NCBI GenBank assembly: GCA_903872005.1 | Contig: CAIQJD010000289.1 | Span: 1 to 8,426, forward strand | Direction: 5' to 3' | DNA length: 8,426 nucleotides | Origin: an uncultured bacterium | GTDB lineage: Bacteria; Chloroflexota; Anaerolineae; JACIWP01 | In this document: in pieces, positions 1 to 5,547 of the stretch | Position numbering within the stretch: position 1 is the first letter of the stretch | Layout: each line of letters opens with the position of its first letter | The notes under the pieces: generated by a model | Databases searched by the model: none | What the model was told of the DNA's origin: nothing | The model's input: the letters and a program-made list of their open reading frames with translations, nothing else | Program-made: the position numbers and the translations under genes

Positions 1-1
1 G

Positions 2-979
2 AACAACCTCGCGGCAATTCGCTCCGATGGGAATATCCTGCCGCTGCCGGCGATGACCGTCAGGAAATGGACGCTGCCGGCCGGCCAGGATATCGCCGTT
101 GTGGAAGTATTGCCCTCGGATCTGCCGCCGGTGCGCTATCGCGGACAAGTGCATATCCGGGTGGGACCACGGCGCGCCATCGCCACGGAAACCGAAGAAC
201 GCATCCTCAGTGAGCGGCGCACGGCGCTGGCGATCCCCTTTGACGCGCGCCCCTGCGCCGGCAGCAGCCTGGCGGACCTGAGCCTGGATCTCTTTCTAGT
301 CACCTATCTGACGCACGCCCTATCGCCAGAGGTGATTGCCGAGAATGGACGGGAAGCGCGGCAACAACTGGCGTCATTGCGCTTTTACGACCTGCGCCAG
401 GATTGCCCGACCCACGCCGGCATCCTGCTTTTCGGACGCGACCCTTTGCGCTGGCTGCCGGGGGCCTACATCCAATTTGTGCGCTTTCGTGGCGCGGATC
501 TGACAGATGAGGTACAGACGGAGCAGATATTTGCCGGCGACCTGCTGACTGTCTTGCGAGAGATGGATGCATTCCTGTCTGTACAGAACGAGAGCCGGCT
601 CCAGCCAATGAGCGCCCTGCGAGAACAGCTCGTCCTCGCCTACCCCACCGTCGCCATCCGGGAATTGCTGATGAACGCGGTCATGCATCGGCATTATGAG
701 AACGCCAGCGCGCCGATCCGATGCTACTGGTTCAGCGACCACATTGAGATACAAAATCCTGGCGGTCTGTATGGGGAAGCAACGCCAGAGAACTTCCCAC
801 GCCAGAATGCCTATCGCAACCCGGTCATCGCCGAGGCGATGAAAGTCCTGGGATACGTGAACAAGTACGGACGGGGCGTGTTGCGCGCCCAGGATGCATT
901 GGCGAAGAATGGCAATCCGCCGGCCGAGTTCACCTTCGACCCCATGTATGTCCTGGCGACGTTAAGGAAGCCGGCATGA
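2..979 (+). CDS. AlbA_2 / HATPase_c_4 ATP-binding protein, 5' partial
   Basis: This is the C-terminal part of a COG2865-type putative regulator: an AlbA_2 (Schlafen-like nucleic-acid-binding) domain followed by a GHKL-type ATPase domain. The frame is open from base 2, and the residues before the ATG at 53 (NLAAIRSDGNILPLPA) read as ordinary protein continuing into the AlbA_2 end (VHIRVGPRRAIATETEE). No ribosome site precedes base 53, so I treat that ATG as internal and the gene as cut by the window edge. Numbered from that ATG, the ATPase N-box is RELLMNAVMHRHY (E204, N208), followed by a G1-like IEIQNPGGLYG and a G2-like GYVNKYGRGVLRAQ. Members are often annotated as transcriptional regulators or defence-associated proteins, but the biochemical role is mostly untested. 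Its stop overlaps the next start by 4 bp (ATGA), so it is coupled to the ParA-like gene. Domain assignment is firm; function is open. Confidence 0.85.
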   Translation, partial: NNLAAIRSDGNILPLPAMTVRKWTLPAGQDIAVVEVLPSDLPPVRYRGQVHIRVGPRRAIATETEERILSERRTALAIPFDARPCAGSSLADLSLDLFLVTYLTHALSPEVIAENGREARQQLASLRFYDLRQDCPTHAGILLFGRDPLRWLPGAYIQFVRFRGADLTDEVQTEQIFAGDLLTVLREMDAFLSVQNESRLQPMSALREQLVLAYPTVAIRELLMNAVMHRHYENASAPIRCYWFSDHIEIQNPGGLYGEATPENFPRQNAYRNPVIAEAMKVLGYVNKYGRGVLRAQDALAKNGNPPAEFTFDPMYVLATLRKPA

Positions 980-1977
980 AGAGCATCGCCTTCTTCAATA
1001 ATAAGGGCGGAGTCGGAAAGACTTCCCTGGTCTACCACCTGGCCTGGATGTACGCCGAGCTGGGACTGCGCGTGCTGGCGGCCGACCTGGACCCGCAAGC
1101 CAATCTGACCAGCATGTTCCTGCAGCCGGAGCAATTGGAGATGCTATGGCCCGAGGGTGAACACGCGCAAAGCATTCTGGGGAGCATTGACCCCATTCGG
1201 CGCGGCCTGGGTGATATCGCGCCGGCGCATGTGGAACGCGTGACAGAACAGATCGGTCTCATCGTGGGCGACCTGGGATTATCACTGTTTGAAGATAAAC
1301 TCTCGGACGCCTGGCCGCGTTGCCTGGATCGGGATGAATCGGCTTTCCGCATCCTGTCCGCTTTCTATCGCATCCTGGCCGGCGCGACGCAGGCAGAGGG
1401 CGCAGACGTGACCCTGATAGACGTTGGCCCCAACCTGGGCGCCATCAACCGGGCGGCCATCCTGGCCGCGCAGTTCGTCGCGATCCCGCTGGCGCCTGAC
1501 CTGTTCTCGCTGCAGGGACTGCGCAACCTGGGGCCAACCTTGCGCGCCTGGCGCGAGGGATGGGAAGATCGCCGGCCGCGCAACCCGGACCCACAGCTCC
1601 TTTTGCCGGCGCGCGGCATGGAACCCATCGGCTATATCGTCCTGCAACATGCCATGCGCCTCGACCGGCCGGTCAGGGCCTATGGGCGCTGGATGGAACG
1701 CATCCCGGCAGAATATCGGCGGGCGATTCTGGAAGAGGCCACGCCGGCGTCGCTGCCCCAACCCGACCCCCTTTGCCTGTATACGCTCAAGCATTATCGC
1801 AGCCTGATGCCGATGGCGATGGAAGCCGGCAAGCCGATGTTTTTCTTGCGCCCCGCCGATGGAGCCATCGGGGCGCACGCGGCGGCCGTGCAGACCTGCT
1901 ACCAGGACTTCAAGCAGTTGGCTGAGCATATCGCCGGCCGCGTCGGCCTGCCGTGTGGGCAGCATGGGCCTGCCTGA
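976..1977 (+). CDS. ParA/MinD-family ATPase
   Basis: A deviant-Walker P-loop ATPase of the ParA/Soj group (333 residues), which in the family dimerises on ATP and moves or positions DNA or protein cargo. The deviant Walker A is KGGVGKTS at residues 10-17 with the signature lysine K10. Walker A' is AADLDPQAN (D37, D39), and Walker B is VTLIDVGPNLG around D149. It is longer than a typical 250-290 residue ParA, with extra sequence at about 95-135 and a long C-terminal part (about 190-300), so it may be a special subgroup rather than the chromosomal Soj. The ATG at 976 has AAGGAAG at 964-970 and overlaps the upstream stop (ATGA), indicating translational coupling with the AlbA_2/ATPase gene. No ParB gene or parS-like repeats were seen, which argues against a plain plasmid or chromosome partition operon. 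Family is certain; cargo is unknown. Confidence 0.92.
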   Translation: MKSIAFFNNKGGVGKTSLVYHLAWMYAELGLRVLAADLDPQANLTSMFLQPEQLEMLWPEGEHAQSILGSIDPIRRGLGDIAPAHVERVTEQIGLIVGDLGLSLFEDKLSDAWPRCLDRDESAFRILSAFYRILAGATQAEGADVTLIDVGPNLGAINRAAILAAQFVAIPLAPDLFSLQGLRNLGPTLRAWREGWEDRRPRNPDPQLLLPARGMEPIGYIVLQHAMRLDRPVRAYGRWMERIPAEYRRAILEEATPASLPQPDPLCLYTLKHYRSLMPMAMEAGKPMFFLRPADGAIGAHAAAVQTCYQDFKQLAEHIAGRVGLPCGQHGPA

Positions 1978-2027
1978 CGATGGGCCGGCATGACCGCTCG
2001 CGTGGGGGCCCCGAAACGCGCTTTCAG

Positions 2028-2056
2028 TTGCCGGCGCGCGCGGACGGGAGTATAAT
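2028..2056 (+). promoter_or_regulatory. Sigma-70-type promoter for the small ORF-Nudix-AlkZ-like operon
   Basis: The -35 box TTGCCG lies at 2028-2033 and a perfect -10 box TATAAT at 2051-2056, separated by 17 bp. Predicted transcription start is near 2063, giving a leader of about 30 nt before the ATG at 2093. It sits in the 115-bp gap after the ParA-like gene and separates the two transcription units. Confidence 0.75.
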
Positions 2057-2092
2057 GAATCGAGTGGGTCATTCTGCAACGAGAGGCCAGGT

Positions 2093-2281
2093 ATGGCTTA
2101 CGCGACGGTCGCTGAACTGACGGTCGAAGAACTGAGAGCTTTGATTCGTGAGGTCGTGGCGGAAACGCTGCGCGACGAGTTGCGCGATCCCGACGCCGGC
2201 CTGGATCTGCCAGATCCCTTCCGAGAGGTGAACGATGCATCCACACCGCATCGCGGCCGGGGGAATTATCCTGAACAATGA
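2093..2281 (+). CDS. Small antitoxin-like hypothetical protein (62 aa)
   Basis: A short acidic protein, first gene after a strong promoter, with GAGAGG at 2081-2086 six bases before its ATG. Residues 8-30 (ELTVEELRALIREVVAETL and on) form a charged amphipathic helix, followed by DPDAGLDL. This resembles small unnamed bacterial proteins with an 'ELTVEELKALIRE...DPDAGLEL' pattern that often precede RelE- or BrnT-like toxins. No toxin follows here. The last 16 codons overlap the Nudix gene in another frame and read as low-quality tail (ASTPHRGRGNYPEQ), so the original C terminus may have been replaced when the Nudix gene became its neighbour. It could instead work mainly as a leader coupling translation to the Nudix gene. 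The family likeness is from memory of the pattern; function is unassigned. Confidence 0.55.
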   Translation: MAYATVAELTVEELRALIREVVAETLRDELRDPDAGLDLPDPFREVNDASTPHRGRGNYPEQ

Positions 2282-2687
2282 CGCCATATTGCTGGTGCGC
2301 TACGGCACGGCCGGCGGCGGCTCTTTCCTGGTCGGGCCGGGCGGCGCGCTCGAAACCGGCGAGAATGTCGTTCAGGCCATCATCCGCGAAACGCTGGAAG
2401 AGACCGGCGTCCTCGTCCGGCCGCGCCGGGTGCTTTGGATCGAAGACCTGGAATGCGCGCATTACAAAATGAGCAAGGTCTGGATGCTATGCGACCCTGT
2501 CGGCGGCAGTGTCACGGCGACCGAAGGCGCGAAGCTCGAAGGCATTCGCGAAGCCGGCTGGTTCACACGCGGCCAACTGGAACGCGAGATCGTCTATCCC
2601 CCACCCATCCTGCTGCACGACTGGGAGACGCTACGGGCTGACCATTGGGAGACCCAATGCCTTCCTTCGCGAGCAGCGGACTTCTGA
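2235..2687 (+). CDS. Nudix hydrolase
   Basis: A 150-residue Nudix-fold pyrophosphohydrolase; the family cleaves nucleoside diphosphates linked to another moiety, using Mg2+ held by the Nudix box. The box GX5EX7REUXEEXGU is complete at residues 37-59: G37, E43, R51-E52, E55-E56 and G58. Thr53 occupies the usual hydrophobic position, a common variant. The preceding IAAGGIILNNDAILLVRY is the standard first strands of the fold. The ATG at 2235 is chosen because GAGAGG (2223-2228) lies six bases upstream, although this start is 47 bp inside the small ORF before it. The substrate cannot be told from sequence (MutT/ADP-ribose type or broad). It is followed after 19 nt by the AlkZ-related gene, consistent with one transcript. 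Confidence 0.93.
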   Translation: MHPHRIAAGGIILNNDAILLVRYGTAGGGSFLVGPGGALETGENVVQAIIRETLEETGVLVRPRRVLWIEDLECAHYKMSKVWMLCDPVGGSVTATEGAKLEGIREAGWFTRGQLEREIVYPPPILLHDWETLRADHWETQCLPSRAADF

Positions 2688-2706
2688 CATCGGCGGAGAC
2701 CAGAGC

Positions 2707-3591
2707 GTGACAATCCTCGCGTCATCCCGGCTCCAATCCCTGCGCGCCGGCCGCTACCGCCAGACGCCGGCTTCTCGCATCCGCACCGAAAGCGAGGCGC
2801 TGGGGTTCATCAATGATGTAGGGATGTGCCTGCTCTTCTCGGCCAAAGACGCCGAGCTGCCCACGCTGTGGGGCGCGCTCTGCGGCGAAGACCGCGCCCT
2901 GTCGGAACAGCACGACGACTATGAGGTGGGCCTGGCCTGGGACTGGAAAGACACGATCCCGGCGCGCGGCGAGGCGCTGTACGGCAAGTTCATCAAGCGC
3001 AAACCGGTCTTCCTCAGCCTCGATCTGGCGCCGCACTTCTACGCCCTCAGCGGCAACTATGGCAACGAAGAGGACTATCTGGAAGAGTACCGCGAGGGCC
3101 GGCTGAGCGACGAGGCGCGCCGCGTCTATGAGGCGCTGCTGGCCCACGGGGCGCTGGATAGCCGCGAGCTGCGGCGCAAGGCCGGCCTCGCCAACGAGAG
3201 CGCCGGCGGCCTCTTCGACCGGGCGGTGGCCGAATTGCAGATGGGCTTCAAGGTCGCCAAAGCCGGCATCGCCCCGGTCGGGCGCTGGAAATACGCCTAC
3301 ATCTATGATCTCTTCCTGCGCCGCTTCCCTGGCGTGGCCGCGACGGCCCGCGACATCTCGCTGGATCTGGCCGCGGCGACGATCCTGGAACGCTACGTGA
3401 GCGTGGTCGTGGCAATTCGGCCGGCCGACGCCCGCCGGCTCTTCGGCTGGGATGCCTGGCGCTTCGAGCGCACCGTGAGCCAGTTGACGGCGGCCGGCCG
3501 GCTGCGCGCCGACCTGCGCCTGGAGGACGACTCCGAATGCTATCTGGCGCTGACCGAGGGGCCGGCTTTCCGAGCCGGCGATATGCCGTAA
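2707..3591 (+). CDS. AlkZ-related winged-helix protein
   Basis: A 294-residue protein matching my memory of the family annotated 'AlkZ-related protein', relatives of the AlkZ/YcaQ DNA glycosylases (HTH_42 type) that act on interstrand crosslinks and alkylated bases. Recognisable blocks are FINDVGMCLLF (35-45), ELPTLWGALCG (50-60), DYEVGLAWDWKD (71-82), GKFIKRKPVFLSLDL (93-107), DYLEEYREGRLSDEARRVYEALL (123-145) leading into a winged helix to about 190, then WKYAYIYDLF and a C-terminal RLFGW segment. The open frame extends upstream to 2509, but that part is a shadow of the Nudix gene. GTG at 2707 is chosen because GGCGGAG at 2692-2698 sits eight bases before it and the first residues then match the family's length. 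I see no clear catalytic Q-aliphatic-Q/D motif in the expected N-terminal place, so glycosylase activity is not assured. Confidence 0.8.
   Translation: MTILASSRLQSLRAGRYRQTPASRIRTESEALGFINDVGMCLLFSAKDAELPTLWGALCGEDRALSEQHDDYEVGLAWDWKDTIPARGEALYGKFIKRKPVFLSLDLAPHFYALSGNYGNEEDYLEEYREGRLSDEARRVYEALLAHGALDSRELRRKAGLANESAGGLFDRAVAELQMGFKVAKAGIAPVGRWKYAYIYDLFLRRFPGVAATARDISLDLAAATILERYVSVVVAIRPADARRLFGWDAWRFERTVSQLTAAGRLRADLRLEDDSECYLALTEGPAFRAGDMP
3561..3579 (+). repeat. GC-rich hairpin at the 3' end of the AlkZ-related gene
   Basis: GCCGGCT at 3561-3567 pairs perfectly with AGCCGGC at 3573-3579 around a 5-nt loop. It ends 10 bases before the stop codon and has no T-tract, so it is at best a weak terminator or a transcript-stabilising stem. 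Confidence 0.35.
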
Positions 3592-3626
3592 TCCGTGCCG
3601 GGGATGTACGCCGAGTATTTTGCCGG

Positions 3627-3655
3627 TTGACAAAAATCCCGGCTTGTGATATATT
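3627..3655 (+). promoter_or_regulatory. Near-consensus sigma-70 promoter of gntR and downstream genes
   Basis: TTGACA at 3627-3632 (perfect -35), a 17-bp spacer, and TATATT at 3650-3655 preceded by TGA at 3647-3649, an extended -10. The predicted start is near 3662, leaving a leader of about 87 nt. This AT-rich patch stands out in a GC-rich surround. Such a strong core promoter usually needs a repressor, which fits the GntR gene it drives. Confidence 0.85.
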
Positions 3656-3667
3656 ATAAATACATCA
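3647..3667 (+). promoter_or_regulatory. Candidate operator (imperfect inverted repeat) over the gntR -10 and start site
   Basis: TGATATAT at 3647-3654 and ATACATCA at 3660-3667 are inverted copies matching at 7 of 8 positions, separated by 5 bp. The element covers the extended -10 and the predicted start, as expected for repression. GntR-family dimers bind inverted repeats of about this size, so autoregulation by the adjacent GntR/FCD protein is the simplest inference. A related element lies before the dehydrogenase gene (8096-8116). Confidence 0.5.
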
Positions 3668-3748
3668 GCCTAAGCCATCTTATCACCTTGCGCCCCATCG
3701 TTGTAGTCGCCGTCCTGTCCTGAGCGGATTGCTTCAATGGAGTAAGCG

Positions 3749-4381
3749 ATGCTCTCGCAAACGGATCGAGCCTATAACGTCCTCAAAACCAGGATCGTCA
3801 ACCTGGAACTGCCGCCCGGCGCGATTCTGCGCGAAGACGAACTGACCGAAACCCTGGGCCTGGGACGCACGCCCATCCGCGAGGCGCTGCAACGCCTGGC
3901 CCGGGACGATCTGGTGATCATCCTCCCCCGCCGCGGCATGTACGTGGCCGAAATCGGCGTCACCGACCTCAAACAGATCTTCGAAGCGCGCATCCCTCTG
4001 GAAACCTGGAGCGCCCGGCTGGCCGCGGAACGCATCACCGAGACCCAACTGGAGCGTCTGGAGCAGGTCATCCAAAGCATGAGCGCCGGCCAGGACGCGC
4101 CGAACTACGCCGACCTCTTGATGGAAGGCGACCATCAGGTGCATGCCATCATCTCCGAAGCCACCAACAACAAGTTCCTCATTGACGGCGTGCGCTGGCT
4201 GTACGATTTGACGTCGCGCATCTGGAAGCTGACGCCCAATCCCCTGGCCGGCGCAGACGTGATCTGCCGGCGCCATCGGGCGCTGCTGGCCGCTTTGCAG
4301 GCGCGCGACGCCGACCAGGCCGAAGCGATCATGCGCCAAAATATCCTGGACTTCTGGAGCCTGATGCGCTCGCAGGTCTGA
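3749..4381 (+). CDS. GntR-family transcriptional regulator, FCD (FadR/VanR-like) subfamily
   Basis: A 210-residue one-component regulator. The N-terminal winged helix (residues 5-69) has the GntR signature LPPGAILREDELTETLGLGRTPIREAL, wing RRGMYV. An all-helical FCD ligand domain (about 75-205) follows. The usual FCD metal ligands are D128 and H132 (D-x3-H) and H176 in RRHRALL; the fourth position, 22 residues on, is Asn198 (MRQN) instead of the common His. The protein therefore belongs to the FCD class but may bind metal or ligand differently. The ATG has GGAG at 3739-3742 six bases upstream. It is the first gene of a strand-consistent run with a phosphoesterase, permease, nucleotidyltransferase-like protein and alcohol dehydrogenase. 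FCD regulators typically sense organic acids, sugars acids or amino acids and regulate the adjacent catabolic genes. Effector unknown. Confidence 0.93.
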   Translation: MLSQTDRAYNVLKTRIVNLELPPGAILREDELTETLGLGRTPIREALQRLARDDLVIILPRRGMYVAEIGVTDLKQIFEARIPLETWSARLAAERITETQLERLEQVIQSMSAGQDAPNYADLLMEGDHQVHAIISEATNNKFLIDGVRWLYDLTSRIWKLTPNPLAGADVICRRHRALLAALQARDADQAEAIMRQNILDFWSLMRSQV

Positions 4382-4443
4382 GCGCCGGCCTACAGGCGCC
4401 CCACCCCACCGGGCGAGCGTCATATTTCATGGGAGGGTAGAGA

Positions 4444-5385
4444 GTGACAACCGTTTTCTTCGCCACAGACGTGCATGGGTCCGATATCTGCTGGAAGAAG
4501 TTCATTGCCGCCGGCAAGTTCTACAAGGCAGATGTCATCGTCCTGGGCGGCGACATGACCGGCAAAGCCATCGTGCCCATCGTCCATCAGGGCGGCGACT
4601 TCTATATCGCCACGCTCCTGGAGCAGCGCTTTGAGCTGCACGGCGACCAGCAGGTGCAAGAGATGGTCAAGAATGTCAAGAGTCGCGGCTATTACCCCTA
4701 CGTGACCAATCCCGACGAGATTGCCGAGCTGGAAAAGAACCCCGACCGCGTCCATGATCTCTTCGGCCAGGAAGTGCTCAAGACAGCCCGCGCCTGGATG
4801 GCCTACGCCGACGAGAAGCTGGAAGGGAGCGGCGTGCGCTGCTATGTGGCCCCCGGCAATGACGACATGTTCGAGCTGGACGACATCATCCGCGCCTCCA
4901 GGCACGTCCATCTGGCCGAAGGCGAAGTCGTCAACCTGGGCGATGATTTCGAGATGGTCAGCAGCGGCTGGAGCAATGTGACGCCGTGGCATACATACCG
5001 CGAGGAAGAGGAGCCGGCGCTCAAGCAGCGCCTGGAAACGATGATCCTCAAGCTGCGCGATCCCAAGCTCTCGGTGTTCAATTTTCACGTGCCGGCCTAT
5101 GACTGCAATCTGGACGAAGCGCCGGAATTGACCGCTGATTTGCGCCCCAAGCTGGGGGGCCGCGCCCTGATCCCGGTGGGGAGCAAGGCGGTGCGCGAGC
5201 TGGTCGAGAAATACCAGCCGACTTTGGCGCTCTTCGGCCATGTCCATGAGGGCAAGGGGACGTCGCGTATCGGCAAGACGCTGTGCATCAACCCCGGCAG
5301 CATGTACGAACAGGGCCGGCTTCTCGGAGCAGTTGTCCAGTTGAAGAAAGGCAAAGTCGTCTCGCACCTGCTCACGACGGGTTGA
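4444..5385 (+). CDS. Calcineurin-like metallophosphoesterase
   Basis: A 313-residue cytoplasmic phosphoesterase with the complete di-metal site of the family: DVH (D9, H11), GGDMTGK (D37), GNDD (N139), FNFHVP (H215) and GHVH (H266, H268). In the usual GNHD block the His, which helps protonate the leaving group, is Asp140. Between residues 45 and 130 lies a longer, mostly helical, charged insertion (FELHGDQQVQEMVKNV, EKNPDRVHDLFGQEV) that could cap the active site. The GTG start at 4444 is set by GGGAGG at 4431-4436, seven bases upstream, and by the beta-strand TTVFFATDVHG that must begin the fold. It follows gntR by 62 nt and precedes the permease by 162 nt. The substrate (phosphomonoester, cyclic nucleotide or phosphodiester) cannot be read from sequence. 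Placing it in a transporter locus is unusual and may mean it acts on a transported compound or signal. Confidence 0.92.
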   Translation: MTTVFFATDVHGSDICWKKFIAAGKFYKADVIVLGGDMTGKAIVPIVHQGGDFYIATLLEQRFELHGDQQVQEMVKNVKSRGYYPYVTNPDEIAELEKNPDRVHDLFGQEVLKTARAWMAYADEKLEGSGVRCYVAPGNDDMFELDDIIRASRHVHLAEGEVVNLGDDFEMVSSGWSNVTPWHTYREEEEPALKQRLETMILKLRDPKLSVFNFHVPAYDCNLDEAPELTADLRPKLGGRALIPVGSKAVRELVEKYQPTLALFGHVHEGKGTSRIGKTLCINPGSMYEQGRLLGAVVQLKKGKVVSHLLTTG

Positions 5386-5491
5386 TGGTTTCAGGAGAAC
5401 ATCCAAGGGGGGGGTGATACTGCACGCCAGGACGAGCCTATTGGGCGCATCGCGGTCGCGTCACGTCGTAATGATTCCAACCATTCAATGT

Positions 5492-5530
5492 CGAATTGGG
5501 CGCTGCCGAATCGGGCCGCGCCGAATCAGG
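5492..5530 (+). repeat. Tandem imperfect 15-bp repeat before the permease gene
   Basis: CGAAT occurs at 5492, 5507 and 5522, exactly 15 bp apart. The first two full 15-mers (CGAATTGGGCGCTGC and CGAATCGGGCCGCGC) match at 11 of 15 positions; the third copy is broken off at the permease ribosome site. It lies in the 162-nt leader between the phosphoesterase and the permease and could be a protein-binding site or a remnant of slippage. Confidence 0.5.
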
Positions 5531-5547
5531 AAAGGAGTGTAAAGATC

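Noticed and set aside
1999..2020. Terminator after the ParA-like gene (CGCGT/ACGCG arms around GGGGGCCCC)
   Set aside because: The stem is only 5 bp with a 12-nt loop and only a short CTTTC follows; not convincing as an intrinsic terminator.
2509..2706. Upstream extension of the AlkZ-related frame to an ATG at 2509
   Set aside because: This part overlaps the Nudix gene in another frame and translates to Ser/Arg/Ala-rich nonsense; the GTG at 2707 has a good ribosome site.
2908..2916. Q-H-D (residues 68-70) as the catalytic Q-x-D motif of AlkZ glycosylases
   Set aside because: The middle residue is not aliphatic and the position does not fit my memory of the family, where the motif lies nearer the N terminus.
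4382..4399. Hairpin between gntR and the phosphoesterase gene (GCGCC/GGCGC)
   Set aside because: Five base pairs with an 8-nt loop in GC-rich DNA is expected by chance and no T-tract follows.
5441..5474. Separate promoter for the permease (TTGGGC ... TAATGA)
   Set aside because: The spacer would be 22 bp and both boxes are poor matches.
5488..5547. Permease start at 5488
   Set aside because: No ribosome site precedes it and the added 20 residues are encoded by the tandem 15-bp repeat; ATG 5548 has AAAGGAG upstream.
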